A DNA stretch of 64,000 nucleotides from Gigaspora rosea (GCA_003550325.1 QKWP01000849.1:1-64000); one strand, 5' to 3'. Counted from the stretch's first letter, positions 35,732-47,843 are shown. Notes: generated by a model from the sequence alone, not told the origin. A program made the numbers and translations.

Positions 35732-37330
35732 TAGTGATGCTTCACATTTTTTTTGTGGGGTTTACTATTAATGTGTATAGTAAAATAGGATTTATTATCA
35801 TAGTTAATGCTATTGTTACAAAACCAACATATAAGTTTTCTGGAATCTGAGAAAAAGTGCTCTGAAAACTCTTGTGTGTGTTCAAAAAAAACACCAATAC
35901 CAACTACCAACTTCCCCTTTTTTGTACAACTTTTGGTTAAAAGACCTTGTAGTAATAGAGTATCAATAAACTTTCTATTGCATTTAATGAACAAGTCTCA
36001 TGAAATTTGATATTTATATTCAAATTTAGAGTTAGTACCTTGCTTTATTTTTCATATGTTAAAACTGGTTTTAATCAATTTTGACATATGAAAAATAAAA
36101 CTAGTTCCAAGTAGTGATGCCACCAAAATTGATTTTTGAAAAAGGCCTATTTCATCTTCATTAGAGAAAATTAAAATTTTTTATAAGGAAGAGCAAATAA
36201 AATTTATATAGATATGTTCCTTATAATTTCGTCTATTCAAAAAAAGTATCAAATAATTTCAACTTTCAAGTAAAATAGGTCAAAAACAATTTCTTCTTCA
36301 AATTTTAATTTCGGGTTTTAGAACCCGAAATAATTTCGTCTTCATATATAGTTCCAAGCTCTACATAGATCATATGCTTATTGACCCATTATTATTGGTC
36401 AGAGATCACATGCTTTTTAAAGATTGCCAAAAATTTAGAAATATCAAGATTTAGACCAAAAATGTGGAAAAATTTAGAAAATTTTTTTTCAAAATTTTCT
36501 AGGTCCCTGATGCAGTGGCTTTGCTACCTGATTTAAATAATTATATAAAAATCAAGTTGAATTATATTTCAATAATTTGGTGAATCAAAATTAATTATAA
36601 TAAAATAAAATGAGAAGTATTATTTAATAGTAAATATTTATGAACTTGAATAGTCATTATAACAAAATTTTATTAAAAATAAGTAAATGAATAAAGTATT
36701 AATTGAAGCATTTTTCACAATGTAACTAGTATTTTGCAAGTTAGTGTATAGTAACTATATTAATCCAATATTATAGCAAATCTAGGTTTTAAAATTGGTC
36801 TATATTATACTGATCTGCTCATCTATAGCAAACTTATTTGCTATAATTTCTTCTGGGTAATCAAAAATATAATAATAGATTATACTATAACCTATGAAAA
36901 AAGTAATACAATTATTTCTTTAAATGGATAAGTATGAACTACTATCATAGTTAAACCAAAAAATAGTTTCTAGTAATTTAATTAACTGACTTGATCTATT
37001 AAATGAATCTTATTCTATTCTGAAACAAGATTTTTTCTTATAGTCATGAGACTTAATTTCTATATCTTATTTTTATATAACAAAATAATTGTAAAAATAC
37101 ACAAATGATAATTTAATTATAATGATAAGAGGAAAGATATTTAGAATTAAAGTTTTCATATACTTGAATTTTGTTTTGATATAACAAATAGAAACAAAGC
37201 ATTTACTATATAATCCTAGTCCTAATCTGACTTAGCAGTACATATAGCAATAATATTTGATTATAGTTATCGAATTTAGTTAATCTTTCAAAATGGAATA
37301 GAGAATATTAATTATATTAATTACATATGT
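35732..37330. other. AT-rich region with small palindromes
   Basis: No gene seen. At 36035-36115 the word TTTTTCATATG is mirrored as CATATGAAAAA around a TTTTAATC core. At 36420-36510 is another AAATTTAG/TCCCTGA block. The remainder is plain AT-rich sequence. Confidence 0.4.
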
Positions 37331-37339
37331 ACCTGCAAT

Positions 37340-38340
37340 ATTATATTTATGAAACAAAGGAAGCAACTATCCGAAAAAAACATGCCCAAATTGTTGGTGT
37401 TTGGTGAAATGGTGTGAGGCCAGCAAAAATTATACAACCCTTAAATTTACTGAAGAGCATTGTCTATGATATTGTTAACTATTACAAAAAATATAGAAAG
37501 ATAAAACCTTTTCCTCACTATAGGGCGTCCCCTAAAATAACTGAATATGTACACACTATCTTATATGCCTTTTGAAAAGTGATAGAAAGGCTAGTTTGAA
37601 TAGTTTAATAAATAAATTTGTTGAATCAACTTTGTTGAGGTGTCTACATGTACTATACAATGTCATTTTCATGAAGAAGGGTTTATTTGGCTAGTTGAAA
37701 TGAGAAAACTATTTGTGCATGAAGACAATTACAAGTTTTATTTGAAGTGGGCTGAAGTTTGAGAACACTGGAATAAAATATTGTTTGGAGTGATGAATTA
37801 TGGTTTGAGGTATTTGGAGGGGATAGTTGCACATATGTTTGGAGAAAACCAAAAGAAAAATATAATATAGATTGTTCTATGTTTAGGTCAGGAATAAGCT
37901 TGTTGGTGAAACTGCAAATTTCGGTGCAACTGGTGAATGACTGGTAAAACTACTTATAACTAGCCAATTAGATTTCAAAGGTGCAACTGGTGAAACTAGA
38001 TGATTAAGTTTCACCAACAAGCTTAGTTAGGAAGAAAGTGTAGAAAGGGTATAATGGTTTGGGAGTTGTTTAGTTACTATGATTCAGTCCTTTGGTTCAG
38101 GTTTTTGGTAATATGAATTTAAAGAACTATACCAAGGTTCTTTATAATTGTTTGTTTTTTTTTAAATAGTTTAGATAATATTGTTAGAGAAAAAACTATT
38201 TATTCCAAAGAGAATTTACACTTCTACTTTTACTACTAATTGGTTTAAAAAAATAATATAATCAACTTTTTTGGCCTGTGTTCAGCCCTGATCTCAATTC
38301 TATCAAACATCTTTGTGATAAATTAGAGTTTTAGATTTAT
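37340..38340 (+). pseudogene. Tc1/mariner transposase relic
   Basis: Plus-strand fragments in family order: AQIVGVW and a helix-turn-helix end LLKSIVYDIVNYYKK (about 37380-37480), a PRSGRP-like link PHYRASPKI, NIVWSDELWFEVFGG with YVWRKPKEKY (about 37770-37860, the second Asp region), GIMVWELFSYY (about 38050), and FWPVFSPDLNSIKHLCDKLE (about 38270-38325, which is usually WPxxSPDLNPIEHLW). Stops and frameshifts lie between every block. A 131-bp MITE sits at 37895-38025. Confidence 0.85.
37895..38025. mobile_element. 131-bp hAT-like MITE in the Tc1 relic
   Basis: Inverted ends TAAGCTTGTTGGTGAAACT at both sides (perfect over about 18 bp), with GGTGCAACTGGTGAA repeated inside. Flanking octamers GTCAGGAA (37887-37894) and GTTAGGAA (38026-38033) differ by one base, consistent with an 8-bp duplication. 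Confidence 0.85.
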
Positions 38341-38367
38341 AAGCATATTTCTCTGCCAAGTAGTGAA

Positions 38368-38545
38368 TCAGAACCCTGAAATATACATAGATAGGTATTA
38401 GTTTGCTTATTTTTGGTTTTTTATGCAGATCTTTTTATTTATAGTAATTTTTTGCTTATTTTTAAAGCTTTTTCTGCAAATTCTTTTATTTTTAGTAATT
38501 TTATTATTAATCTAACCTATCTATGAATATTTTGGGGTCCTAGTG
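38368..38545. mobile_element. Short MITE with ATACATAGATAGGT ends
   Basis: CCCTGAAATATACATAGATA at the left is mirrored by TATCTATGAATATTTTGGGG at the right. The right-end word, inverted as CTAGGACCCCAAAATAT, also appears at 61260-61280, so it is a repeat family. No clear duplication. Confidence 0.55.
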
Positions 38546-39192
38546 AGTCAAAATATTCAATTTCCTGTAGAAAAAATGGTTTAATATTAATGGTTCAATT
38601 TTTTAAAAATCTTGTTGAAAGCATGCCTCATTCTGTTCATATTGTGATTGTTGCTAAAGAATACCCTATATAGTATTAATAAATGTAAATAATAATTTGT
38701 TTTTATAACTATTAAATAAAAAAAATTAAACCAAATTATTAATTAGCAATCCATATAAAAACTTTAGTATTATTATATAGTTACTATAGCGCAAATTACT
38801 ATGTATTTTATATAATGATGAAATCTATTTTTTCTCTAAACATATAAAAATTTTATATAGTTGCAAATTTTAAAATTTAAATATCTTATAATCTACTTGA
38901 TCAATTTTAATAATTTTATTATATTATATATAAAAACATCTTTTCTATATTTTTACTTAGTAAGTCAAAATATATTAGCATAATAAAAAAAATATTTAGC
39001 TATAGAGGAAAAGAAAATTTCATAATATATATAAATTTAATAGTAATTTGCGCATATAGAATTCTATTCTTCTTAGGCAAATTGGCAATTAAATGTTTGT
39101 CAAAAAATTGCAGTTGTAAAAACTTATAAAAAAAATAATTGTTATTTTGTAACTATAAAATTTTGATGATTAATATTAGAGGAGTGTGTTAT
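38546..39192. other. AT-rich spacer
   Basis: No gene or clear repeat structure seen. Confidence 0.35.
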
Positions 39193-39913
39193 AGTTATTG
39201 CTTGTGAAGCAGGGAATAACTAAAAATTTGACTCAGATCTAATAATTGTTTGATAATAGAATGGCGCAGCTATTCCATTATCAAACAATTATCAGATCAG
39301 AGTTATACCCAGTGTTTAAAATTTGATGTTCTCATGTTCTCATGAGAACACTAAAATTTTTTTAAGAACATTAATATTTAAAATAATGTTCTCTTATTTG
39401 AGAACATTTTGTATTGATAAAATGTTTTCAAAATATTATTACTATTAAATAATTAAATTGTTATAACCTTTTAACTACTATAATAATATAGATTAACTCT
39501 TAAATAAAGTTGTAAACAGAAACTTTCTGATTCAATAGTATTTTAAATACTAAATTTGGCCTAGATCATAAAATATGCATATTTTAGTATTTATAACAAA
39601 TATATAGTTTTTTTTTTTATATATTTGAAGAAAAGATTTATAGCTGAAATAAGTATATCACATGATCAATTCAACCAATTTAAATATTTTAAGTACTATT
39701 AAAATCAGAAAGCCTTTGTTCATAACTTTACTTAAAAGTCCAAAATAGGTTTATACAATAAAAATATATGCATATTTAAAAAATAAAATTCTATATAATG
39801 AGAATATTAAAAATTTTTTGAGAACAATAATGCTCTAAATTTAGTTCATTTGAGAAGATAATTTTGAATTTGAATTTTAAACACTGGTTATACCTATTTT
39901 GTGAGCAATAACT
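39193..39913. mobile_element. Foldback element split by a hAT MITE
   Basis: Without the insertion at 39310-39886 this is an imperfect 140-bp palindrome: AGTTATTGCT at the left matches AGCAATAACT at the right, and TAATTGTTTGATAATAGAAT is mirrored as ATTCCATTATCAAACAATTA around a short GGCGCAGCT centre (about 39262-39274). Confidence 0.75.
39310..39886. mobile_element. hAT-type MITE, 577 bp, with 8-bp duplication
   Basis: Ends CAGTGTTTAAAATT and inverse AATTTTAAACACTG. The octamer GTTATACC is identical at 39302-39309 and 39887-39894. GTTCTCA/TGAGAAC words are repeated near both ends. No ORF. Confidence 0.92.
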
Positions 39914-39938
39914 GATTTATTTCATGATTCAATTATAC

Positions 39939-40206
39939 TTCCATACTATTTCTCAAATAAAAGTGATGTAACTAATAAGTGCAATTTAAATAAAAAAATT
40001 TTTTGATTAAAAAAAACCTTTTCCCAATGTCTTCATCAAATAATCTTATATCAGCTCATGAGCTATTAGAATTTCCATACTATTTCTCAAATAAAAGTGA
40101 TATAACTAATAAGTGCAATTTAAATAAAAAATTTTTTTGATTAAAAAAACCTTTTTCCAATATCTTCATCAAATAATCTTATATTAGCTCATAAGCTATT
40201 AGAACA
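39939..40206. repeat. 134-bp tandem duplication
   Basis: Two adjacent units, from CCATACTATTTCTCAAATAA to AGCTATTAGAA, about 93 percent identical by eye. The second unit has TATATT where the first has TATATC, and similar single changes. No coding. Confidence 0.9.
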
Positions 40207-40419
40207 TAATACATCTAATGAGTCTAATAATATAACTAAAGATAATAATCAACATTATCTGTTATATTAAAAAAAATTCAAAATTTAGAATACTAATGCC
40301 TGTATACAAAAATGGGTTCAAAGTTTACAGAAATATCATAATAGAAAAACCATTTCTTATAATATTCAAACACTTAATAATAAAAACCAGCTCAAACAAA
40401 AATTGTATAAATTCTTTGC

Positions 40420-41535
40420 AGATATGAAATGACAAAATAGAAAATAATATAAACCAGAATTGATTGTATCTGCTTATACCTCACTTTATCATTAATTGTT
40501 TGAAGTTTCTGCAATTAAGAACATAAATATCAATAATAGATTTCAATTTCCTGTATTATATTGTATTGTAGATAGAAAAATTATAGAATTACAAAATCAA
40601 GGATTAGAGAAAATTGACTAGTCAAAAGGTCTAACTATAGAAGAAATTTATCAAATTTTGTTATATTTTAAATTTAGGAACAAACAACATTAAATCTTAC
40701 TTGGAGGTTTTTTTCTGGAATACATACTTGCTTGGATTCCTTAGTGATGATTATTATCGACTTTTATTAAATTGCTTTGATTTTCAACCAGACGGAAGTT
40801 TGATTTTTATAATTGGGCATAAGAAAAATAATCAAAGTGGATTAAAAGATTGAAACAAATATAGAAGATTTATTAGCTGTCATATTCATATTCCTGCTAA
40901 TCAGCCTAATAATGAATTCAAACTTTTCAAGATCTTTATAATTATGTTAATTTATGTTCATCAAATGCAATTAATAAGGAATACTGTACTCAAGAAATTA
41001 ATAATAGAAACTGGTATAGTAAAAATAGATTAAGAAAAAATATTTTAGGTAATATGATAAAAGAAATTGCACATATATCAGGTATTAATGTTAATGACCA
41101 AAGAATTACTAATTATTCAGGAAGAAGAACTGATATTCAATTTTTGCCAGATCTTAATGTTAATAAGTATAAAATGATACAATTTTCAGGTCATTACTCA
41201 ACTAATAGACTATGTACTTATAAAAATCCCAATAATGAACAATGGAAAAAACTTTGCTACTTAATGCAATTCAAGAATTTCCAATTGTGCAAGAATCAAG
41301 TTATATATCAAGAAGAACCTCAAATTATGCAACAAGAATCTCAAGTTATTCAAATGAAGTTCAAATCACACAACAAAAGGAATTTCAAACTACGCAACAA
41401 GTTATACAAGATAATTCTTCAGTTATGCAACAAGAAATTAATGCTACAACTATACAAATTAAATTACAGATTTCACATCGAATTGTTCATAAAAAAAACC
41501 AAAGTTTATATATAAAGAAATTTAAACAAAGTTGA
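40420..41535 (+). pseudogene. Crypton-type tyrosine recombinase relic
   Basis: Fragments in several frames follow a YR recombinase of the Crypton/DUF3504-like group: FQPDGSLIFIIGHKKNNQSG (about 40780-40840), SCHIHIPANQPNNEF, WYSKNRLRKN (about 41010), then an open frame at 41054 with EIAHISGINVN, RITNYSGRRTDIQ and IQFSGHYSTNRLCTYKNPN. The usual catalytic set is R...HxxR...H/W...Y. Here the HxxR motif reads YSGR, while GH and the final Tyr are kept. A Gln-rich tail follows in a shifted frame (41242-41535). These enzymes move circular DNA without a DDE transposase; this copy is dead. Confidence 0.75.
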
Positions 41536-41666
41536 ACAAGCTATTTTAAATTCCATTCAAAAATGTTCAAGACCAAATCCAACATATTGAAACAAAAGAC
41601 AGTACTACTAATATTTTCAAGTTTCATAATTTCAGAAATGTTCAAATTATATTTAAATACTGAGTA

Positions 41667-43490
41667 TAGTGCTCCTAGATCCGTTCAGGTTCAGTCCAGT
41701 TTGGGTCCAGTCCGGGATCAAACCGGACTCGAACTCTAGATTTTACCAATTTCAAACTTCGAACCGGACTCAAACTCAATTATAAGTTCAGTCTGGGTTC
41801 AGTCCGAAGTTTGCAAACTAGTTTGAGTCCGAATAGTTATTTTAATATAACTGATAATATTAGAAAAAAAAATAAAAAAAATAAAAATTAAAAAAAAATA
41901 AAAAAATTAAAAAATTAAAGTTTAAAGATCATATTTCTAATTTTTTTTAAAAACATCGATTTTTTTTTATTGGTTCGATGAATAATAAATTTCGAAATTT
42001 TTATATAAGCAACTCTTAAGTGCGCCATAATATAGTGATTGGACCCAGGTGAGCGTTACCTGGGTTACCTGCGGGTGGGTCGGATGACCCGTATTGAGTT
42101 GTAGTGACCTGGGTGGTTGATCCGCGGGTTAACCCGCGGGGCGACCTGTGGGTTGACTCATGGGTCAACCCATAGGTCGACCTGTAATTAGTAGTGGTGA
42201 GCTAAACTTATTACGTATGATCATTTAATATTATTAAGAACTATTTAAAATTGTTGATAAATAAGTAATAGAGCGATTCTAATTCTAATTACTAGCCAGG
42301 ATGATTTTATAAAAATCCCTATAACCAGTAGTAATGATCAATGTGATAAATACGTCATAATTACTATCGTGAAGTTTTTAATAAAAGCAAAACGTATCAA
42401 TTACATACTATTGAGTACAACCAATATTTAGATACATAAAATAAAATATGCTAATCTAATACAAATCATATATCTTATATACTCAATACAGCTTGTTTTG
42501 CTTAGCTTACGCTCAGCAACACCTACTGAGCTCACTTTGCTTATCCAGTAGTCGCTCTCTTCGACTAACATCTCCGCTTCATTTCCATTTACTAACCGCC
42601 TGATGTAGTCTTAGTTTTCACTCTAATCCCAAAGCTAAAGGCCAACGCAAAAAAGCCCACTGCAAACACAACACGACAGAAACTTCAACTGCACCAAAGA
42701 GTAACGTACAACAGCCACCTATTCCGAATGACACTTATTCCCTAAAATGAAGAATTAGTATGTATATGAACATGACAATTCAAAAAAAAAACACATGATC
42801 TGACGTCAATTACATTCTCAAATCAGAAGAATCAAAGCCTAACTACCTAGTAGAGAAAATTCGAAGTTGTAACTTAAAGGAAAAGTGAAAGAAATGTAAG
42901 TTCTGTATTACAACCAAACAAAAGACAAGGAAAAAAAAGAGCAAAAACTTATCTCATGCATGACCAATACTGATTACGTTCCCGAATTCTCTTTCATTCG
43001 CAGAACTCAAAGCCCAGCTACTTGATGAGGAAACCCGAAGCTATAATGACACCAACTACAACACCAACTACGACACCAACTATAGTACCAATGACAAAGC
43101 GACACAAAAAAAAAATAGTTTAGTATAAAGAAAACGATATAAATACAAAAAAAACTACAGAACTACAGTAAGAAACTTGTTTTGCCATGTTGAAGCAGTT
43201 CGAATTATGATTTTGACCCAGGTTAAATGGGTCACCCGATAGACCTGGGTGACCCATTGATCACCCAGGTGATCTGCAGGTCCACCTGCCGGGTGACCCA
43301 GATCACGTTTTTTTAAATGGGTCCAATCACTAATTCGGATCTGAACTAGTTTGCAAACTTCGGACCGAACCCGGACCAAACTCAAACTTGACTAAAAAGT
43401 TCGAAACAAAAAGTTTGAATCCGGTTCGAAAATCAAACCGGACTCAAACTTGACAAAAGTTCGGTTCGGTCCAGTTCGATAGGAGCCCTA
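41667..43490. mobile_element. hAT-type foldback element, 1.8 kb, with 8-bp duplication
   Basis: Ends TAGTGCTCCTA and, inverted, TAGGGCTCCTA. The octamer ACTGAGTA is identical at 41659-41666 and 43491-43498. The inverted arms extend about 160 bp, rich in GGTTCAGTCC, AAACCGGACTC and CTAGTTTGCAAACTTCGGAC. The interior contains a second element (42033-43332) and AT-rich sequence. No transposase was found. Confidence 0.88.
42033..43332. mobile_element. Nested element with GGGTNACC-rich ends
   Basis: Perfect inverted ends TAGTGATTGGACCCA. Subterminal 130-bp zones on each side are dense in CCTGGGTTACC, GGGTGACCC and GGTTAACCCGCGGG words, much more GC-rich than the rest. The interior (42200-43190) has no recognised domain. 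No target duplication was found; it sits between the arms of the 41667-43490 element. Confidence 0.7.
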
Positions 43491-43498
43491 ACTGAGTA

Positions 43499-44358
43499 GA
43501 TTAATATTAAATATACAGTATATTATATAATTGAAACAAATGTATTAACATTAAATAAATAACTTTGATTTAAATAAAGTAACTGGCTCAGTCTAGAAAA
43601 TTTTAATTAGTTAAAGCCAAAATAAAATTTTTGAACTCTTATAGATTTTTAAAATCTGGATCAGTCTGAGATCTGGGCAATAAATATGAAGAAATAGTAT
43701 GAAAGTATAAATATAAACCGTGGAATAAACATAGATATCTGCAATATTATATTTATTAAATATATTGATATATATTGATATTAACCAAAGATAAAAACAA
43801 TATCACATAATCACAAATAAATTTACATATAGTTTATAATAAACTATCTTGAAACATTATTAAAGTATTTAAACATAACCAATAAAATTCTATTAAGAGT
43901 ACATCAGTATATCAGATATCATATTATAATATTTGGGTATAGTTGTTTTATATCTAGTATAAATTACTATCTAGCTAATAGAGAGTACATGCTATGAGGA
44001 TGCTTTTATTTGAATTTTATAGTAATTAATTTACAAACAAGATTATTTTATAGATAATTAGTTTGGGTTTGGTTTGATTTGAAGTTTGATTAAACTCAAA
44101 TCAAATTCAAATTAAATCTTGGAACCTAGAAATGGCCTATAAAAAGAAAAGAAAATTATCTATGTACTTTTAAAAGGAAATAGTATTAAAAAGGATAACA
44201 AAATAATACAAAACCATTGTAAAAAATTGATAAAGAACAAAAATGCCAATAGCATTGTTATTAAAAAGGATGAAAGTAAAAATCAAGATAGAAATAAATA
44301 AGCATATAGCATCTACCTATTATCAAAAATAGCTAAAATAAATCATATAATTGTAAGA
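43499..44358. other. AT-rich spacer
   Basis: A small palindrome of GGTTTGATTTGAAG / CTCAAATCAAATTC type lies near 44068-44115. No gene is seen. Confidence 0.4.
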
Positions 44359-44758
44359 TGCAGGACACTTAAAGGTATATTCTAAAATTTGTCACATTTC
44401 AAAAAATTTCATATTGAAATTTTGATATCTTTGTGGATTTTTGCATTTTGATTAGCTAAAAATTAATCATTAAAAAATATTTTAAAATTAATTTTAAAAT
44501 TAATTTTAAATTAACTAATAACATAAGCTAAAAACATGTGATTTGTCCCATTTCAAGCTAAATTTTTACATATTATATAAAAATACTATACTTTTAATTA
44601 CATTAATTAAAAAAGCATACAATGCTTTTTTAAAAAATAAGGCTGCTAAGTTGTAGCAAATTAGCTAAAATACAAAATAGTAGCTTGTTTTTTGTAATAT
44701 TATTTTATATTGATTATTATTAGTTATTAAAATTTATAAAGCCTTTAAATATCCTGCA
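44359..44758. mobile_element. MITE with TGCAGGA ends
   Basis: Left end TGCAGGACACTTAAAGG, right end inverted TGCAGGATATTTAAAGG, 400 bp, no ORF. End bases match the element at 46347-46852. No convincing duplication. Confidence 0.65.
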
Positions 44759-44849
44759 CTATACTAAATAAATCAGATACAAAAAGAAAGTAAGAGTGAA
44801 AAGAAAACCCTTATTAATTGTAGTTGAAGAAAACAAACTTAATGATACA

Positions 44850-44951
44850 AATAATAGTAATAATAAAATAGGTATGAATAAGGATGATTATAAAATGTTA
44901 AATAATAGTAATAATAAAATAGGTATGAATAAGGATGATTATAAAATGTTA
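44850..44951. repeat. Exact 51-bp tandem duplication
   Basis: AATAATAGTAATAATAAAAT...ATAAAATGTTA occurs twice head to tail with no differences. In the open plus-strand frame (44796-45029) it gives a 17-residue repeat containing KIGMNKDDYKML. Whether it is translated is unknown. Confidence 0.9.
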
Positions 44952-45109
44952 ATTGGAAATAATAGTAAAAAAAGAATAATGATGAATCCAAAATATTCCT
45001 TAAAAAGAAGTTTTATATTATACATGTAAATCCTGGATCAAGAAAGATAAAAAATTTCAAAAAGCCAAAGAAACTTGGTATATTAGTGATTTGTAATAAA
45101 ATTAGAAGT

Positions 45110-45700
45110 AAAATATATGGACATAATGCCCTATAATTACCAAAAATCTGCAGAATATGGTAATGCTAACAGAATATACAAGGTTGGAAATCATTATAAA
45201 AGAAGGAACAAAATTAAAGACAAAAAGAACTATAAATATTTGAAAAGTGCAGAAAATAATATTTGAAATAGCCAATTTGATCCCAGAGAACATTATGAAA
45301 AAAATAGAAAAATCTTAATGAAATATGCAAAAAGTAAAAAAAAAAAGATAAACTCCAGAAAAGTATAAGTAAACTAAAAAGACCTCCTAAAATAAGACTT
45401 ATTGATATTAGAAATAGTTATTAAAATGAAATCAGAATTAAGTTTGCTAATATTAGTAATGAAACAAAAATAATAAATATTAGATACCGTTATTGGAACA
45501 GAATTGAAGTCAAAAGGAAAGAAGAATTCAATAATATATAGAGCATGCTGAAGATGGCAATGTAACTGGTGAATTCAACCCTGGTAAATTATATTGTTGA
45601 AATGGAATTTGTCTTGGAAAAGCCTACAAAGATTGAAAAAAGAGAGTTATTGAATTTTTAAAACAAATTGACAATAATTGCAAAAAAAAAAAATTATAGC
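45110..45700 (+). pseudogene. Sel1-repeat gene relic
   Basis: Plus-strand pieces match Sel1-like repeats of the intact gene at 55.8 kb: NYQKSAEYGNANRIYKVGNH (about 45135-45195), KNYKYLKSAEN, then RYWNRIEVKRKEEFNN (about 45490-45540), GNVTGEFNPGKLYC (about 45558-45598) and VIEFLKQIDNN (about 45645-45675). Stops and shifts lie between them. No kinase part was detected after it. Confidence 0.7.
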
Positions 45701-46227
45701 TAAAGGAATCCTGATATCTGATGCTACTTCTGGTTAAGTCTTACAAGTGTCTGTAAAAATTAAGCTAAACAAAAAGATAAGCCCCAAAACTAAACATTGT
45801 GAATATCAAAATTCTAAAAAGTCTATGAATATAAATAAAAAAAAAAGATAATATTAGCCAAATTTCAGGATCTTGAAAAACTCTGTAACACTTAATAGCA
45901 TAATTGCTGTTATCAAGCAACTTATTATTAGCAACCTCACATAAAATTTCAGAAGTCATGTCTTGGAAATTACCTAAACTTTTTAAAGCAACTTCTTTAT
46001 AACTGAATATTAATATATGAAGAGCTTGAAAAAAGAAGCTGTTCTATACTTATCTATATAAAATAGAACTAGAATCTTTGATCTTGGTAGAATTTTTTTT
46101 TGAAAATCCCAATAAAAAAATAGGTTCATAAAATTCATCCTTGAGTAGAGAAGAAATGTGAGCTGCAGAAATGTACATTGGAAGCACATAGTGGGTGCAG
46201 CATCAACTTAATAGTTACGTCAATCTT
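45701..46227. other. AT-rich spacer
   Basis: No gene seen; may contain further unrecognisable Sel1 or kinase remnants. Confidence 0.35.
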
Positions 46228-46345
46228 TATCAAAAATGGGTTTTTTAGCAATATATGCTATATATATTGTATATGCTGTATCTGTTGCATCTGTTATATT
46301 AATGGTATTGATTGTATTTGCCATATCTGCTGTATTAGTAGTGTG
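46228..46345. repeat. 9-bp minisatellite (TGTATCTGC), left block
   Basis: TGTATCTGT, TGCATCTGT, TGTATTTGC, CATATCTGC and similar nonamers in tandem. The same repeat resumes at 46854 on the other side of a MITE. Confidence 0.8.
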
Positions 46346-46346
46346 A

Positions 46347-46852
46347 TGCAGGACATCTAGTCACTATAGTGCTAAAATTTGGAATCTATATATGGATAAA
46401 TATAGTAGTACTGAATTTTTAAATTTTATATATAATAGTGCTAAATTTTTACTATTTATGCAATGATTTAATAGCACTTAAATTTTAAAGTGAGTGCAAT
46501 AAAATCAAATAAAATAAAAATAAAAAAAAAGAGAAAGAAAGAAAAAAATAATATTACGCATAAATTAAAATTTATTAGTAATTATATAGTTTAAAATATA
46601 AACTATATAATATAAGAGCTGAGTTTTAATAAAATAGAGTTTGAATTTTTTTAAATTTAATATAAAAGTGAAGAGTTTTTAAACTAAAATACCTTTTAAT
46701 AAAAAGTTTTTTTTAAAAAAACTCTATATTTATATTCTTTAGTTTCAAAGAATATTATTATAAAAAGATTTTTTTAAAATATATTATTAGTTAAAAAGTT
46801 ATTAGGATTTTAGCGCAAGCAATTATTTTGTGATGTGACTAGATGTCCTGCA
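46347..46852. mobile_element. 506-bp MITE with TGCAGGACATCTAGTCAC ends
   Basis: Perfect 18-bp inverted ends. It splits a 9-bp minisatellite in two, so a target duplication cannot be read with certainty (TATTAGTAG / TATTGGCTG is a weak candidate). AT-rich interior without ORF. Confidence 0.82.
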
Positions 46853-46853
46853 C

Positions 46854-46945
46854 CATATTGGCTGTATCTGCTGTATCTGCTGTATCAGTGGTATCAGTTG
46901 TATCTGCTGTATCTGCTGTATTGGTTGTATAATGTGTATACAACA
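46854..46945. repeat. 9-bp minisatellite, right block
   Basis: Eight to nine units of GTATCTGCT/GTATCAGTT in tandem, continuing the array at 46228-46345. Confidence 0.85.
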
Positions 46946-47568
46946 AATACAGTGTATAATGTACCAAATGTAAAAGAAATATATAATAAAGGCCTTGCGC
47001 CCTGAGAAAGAGGGAGAGATTCGGTCATTCATAATTATTTTTCTGTTACCCCCCACACATCACTAAATAAACTAACGATCTACTACTAAGTGGCATAATA
47101 GTACGATTTTTCGCCCGTATTTCTTGTGCAAGCAATATTAACACTACACTGTCCGGTTGTTTCTCGATGTACTGAGAGCCTCCGAGTTATTGTTTTCCAA
47201 TTGTTTCGACGTACTAAGATAGTTTTCCAGTGTCACGACGTACTGTGGATACTGTGTTTGTTGATAGAAGATTATCCCCCCAAGTATCAATGACCAAAGC
47301 CTTGACTCATCAACTCACCAAATATAACACGCTTCCTTCGATACGGTTGTCCGGATTTGTTGGTTTGGTTTGGTTGGTTTTATATAAGCTTATGTCGAAA
47401 ATAATAATAGTATTTTCTGAGAATGTAAACCTATGATTGGCTACAATTATTGAACAATGATCATGTGAGACAATGTATAATCAGAACTGCGTAATTATAG
47501 ACTCTGTACTGTACGTACTAATAAAAAAATTTTTTTAAAAAACATTCTCATCAATACAAAACTAATTC
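46946..47568. other. Upstream region of the F-box gene
   Basis: Three phrases with ACGTACT spaced about 35-50 bp apart (47166-47245) may be a decayed repeat or a regulatory cluster. No distinct TATA signal could be separated from the AT-rich background. Confidence 0.35.
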
Positions 47569-47843
47569 ATGGCATCAAAAATCTTTGCAGGCGATATGCC
47601 CGAACTGTTGGAAAATATTCTTAAAAACTTAAATAACGATACTTATTCCTTATACTCATGCGCACTTGTGAGTCGACATTGGTGTAGAATATCAATACCT
47701 ATTATTTGGCAAGATCCATTTAAATACGTTGAACAAAACACATCTTTTATTTCTAAATATTGTTCATCTCTTGATGAGGACGAGAAATTAATTTTAAAAG
47801 ATTATGGAATAAATGAAGAATTTTCTAAAACTCTATTTGATTA

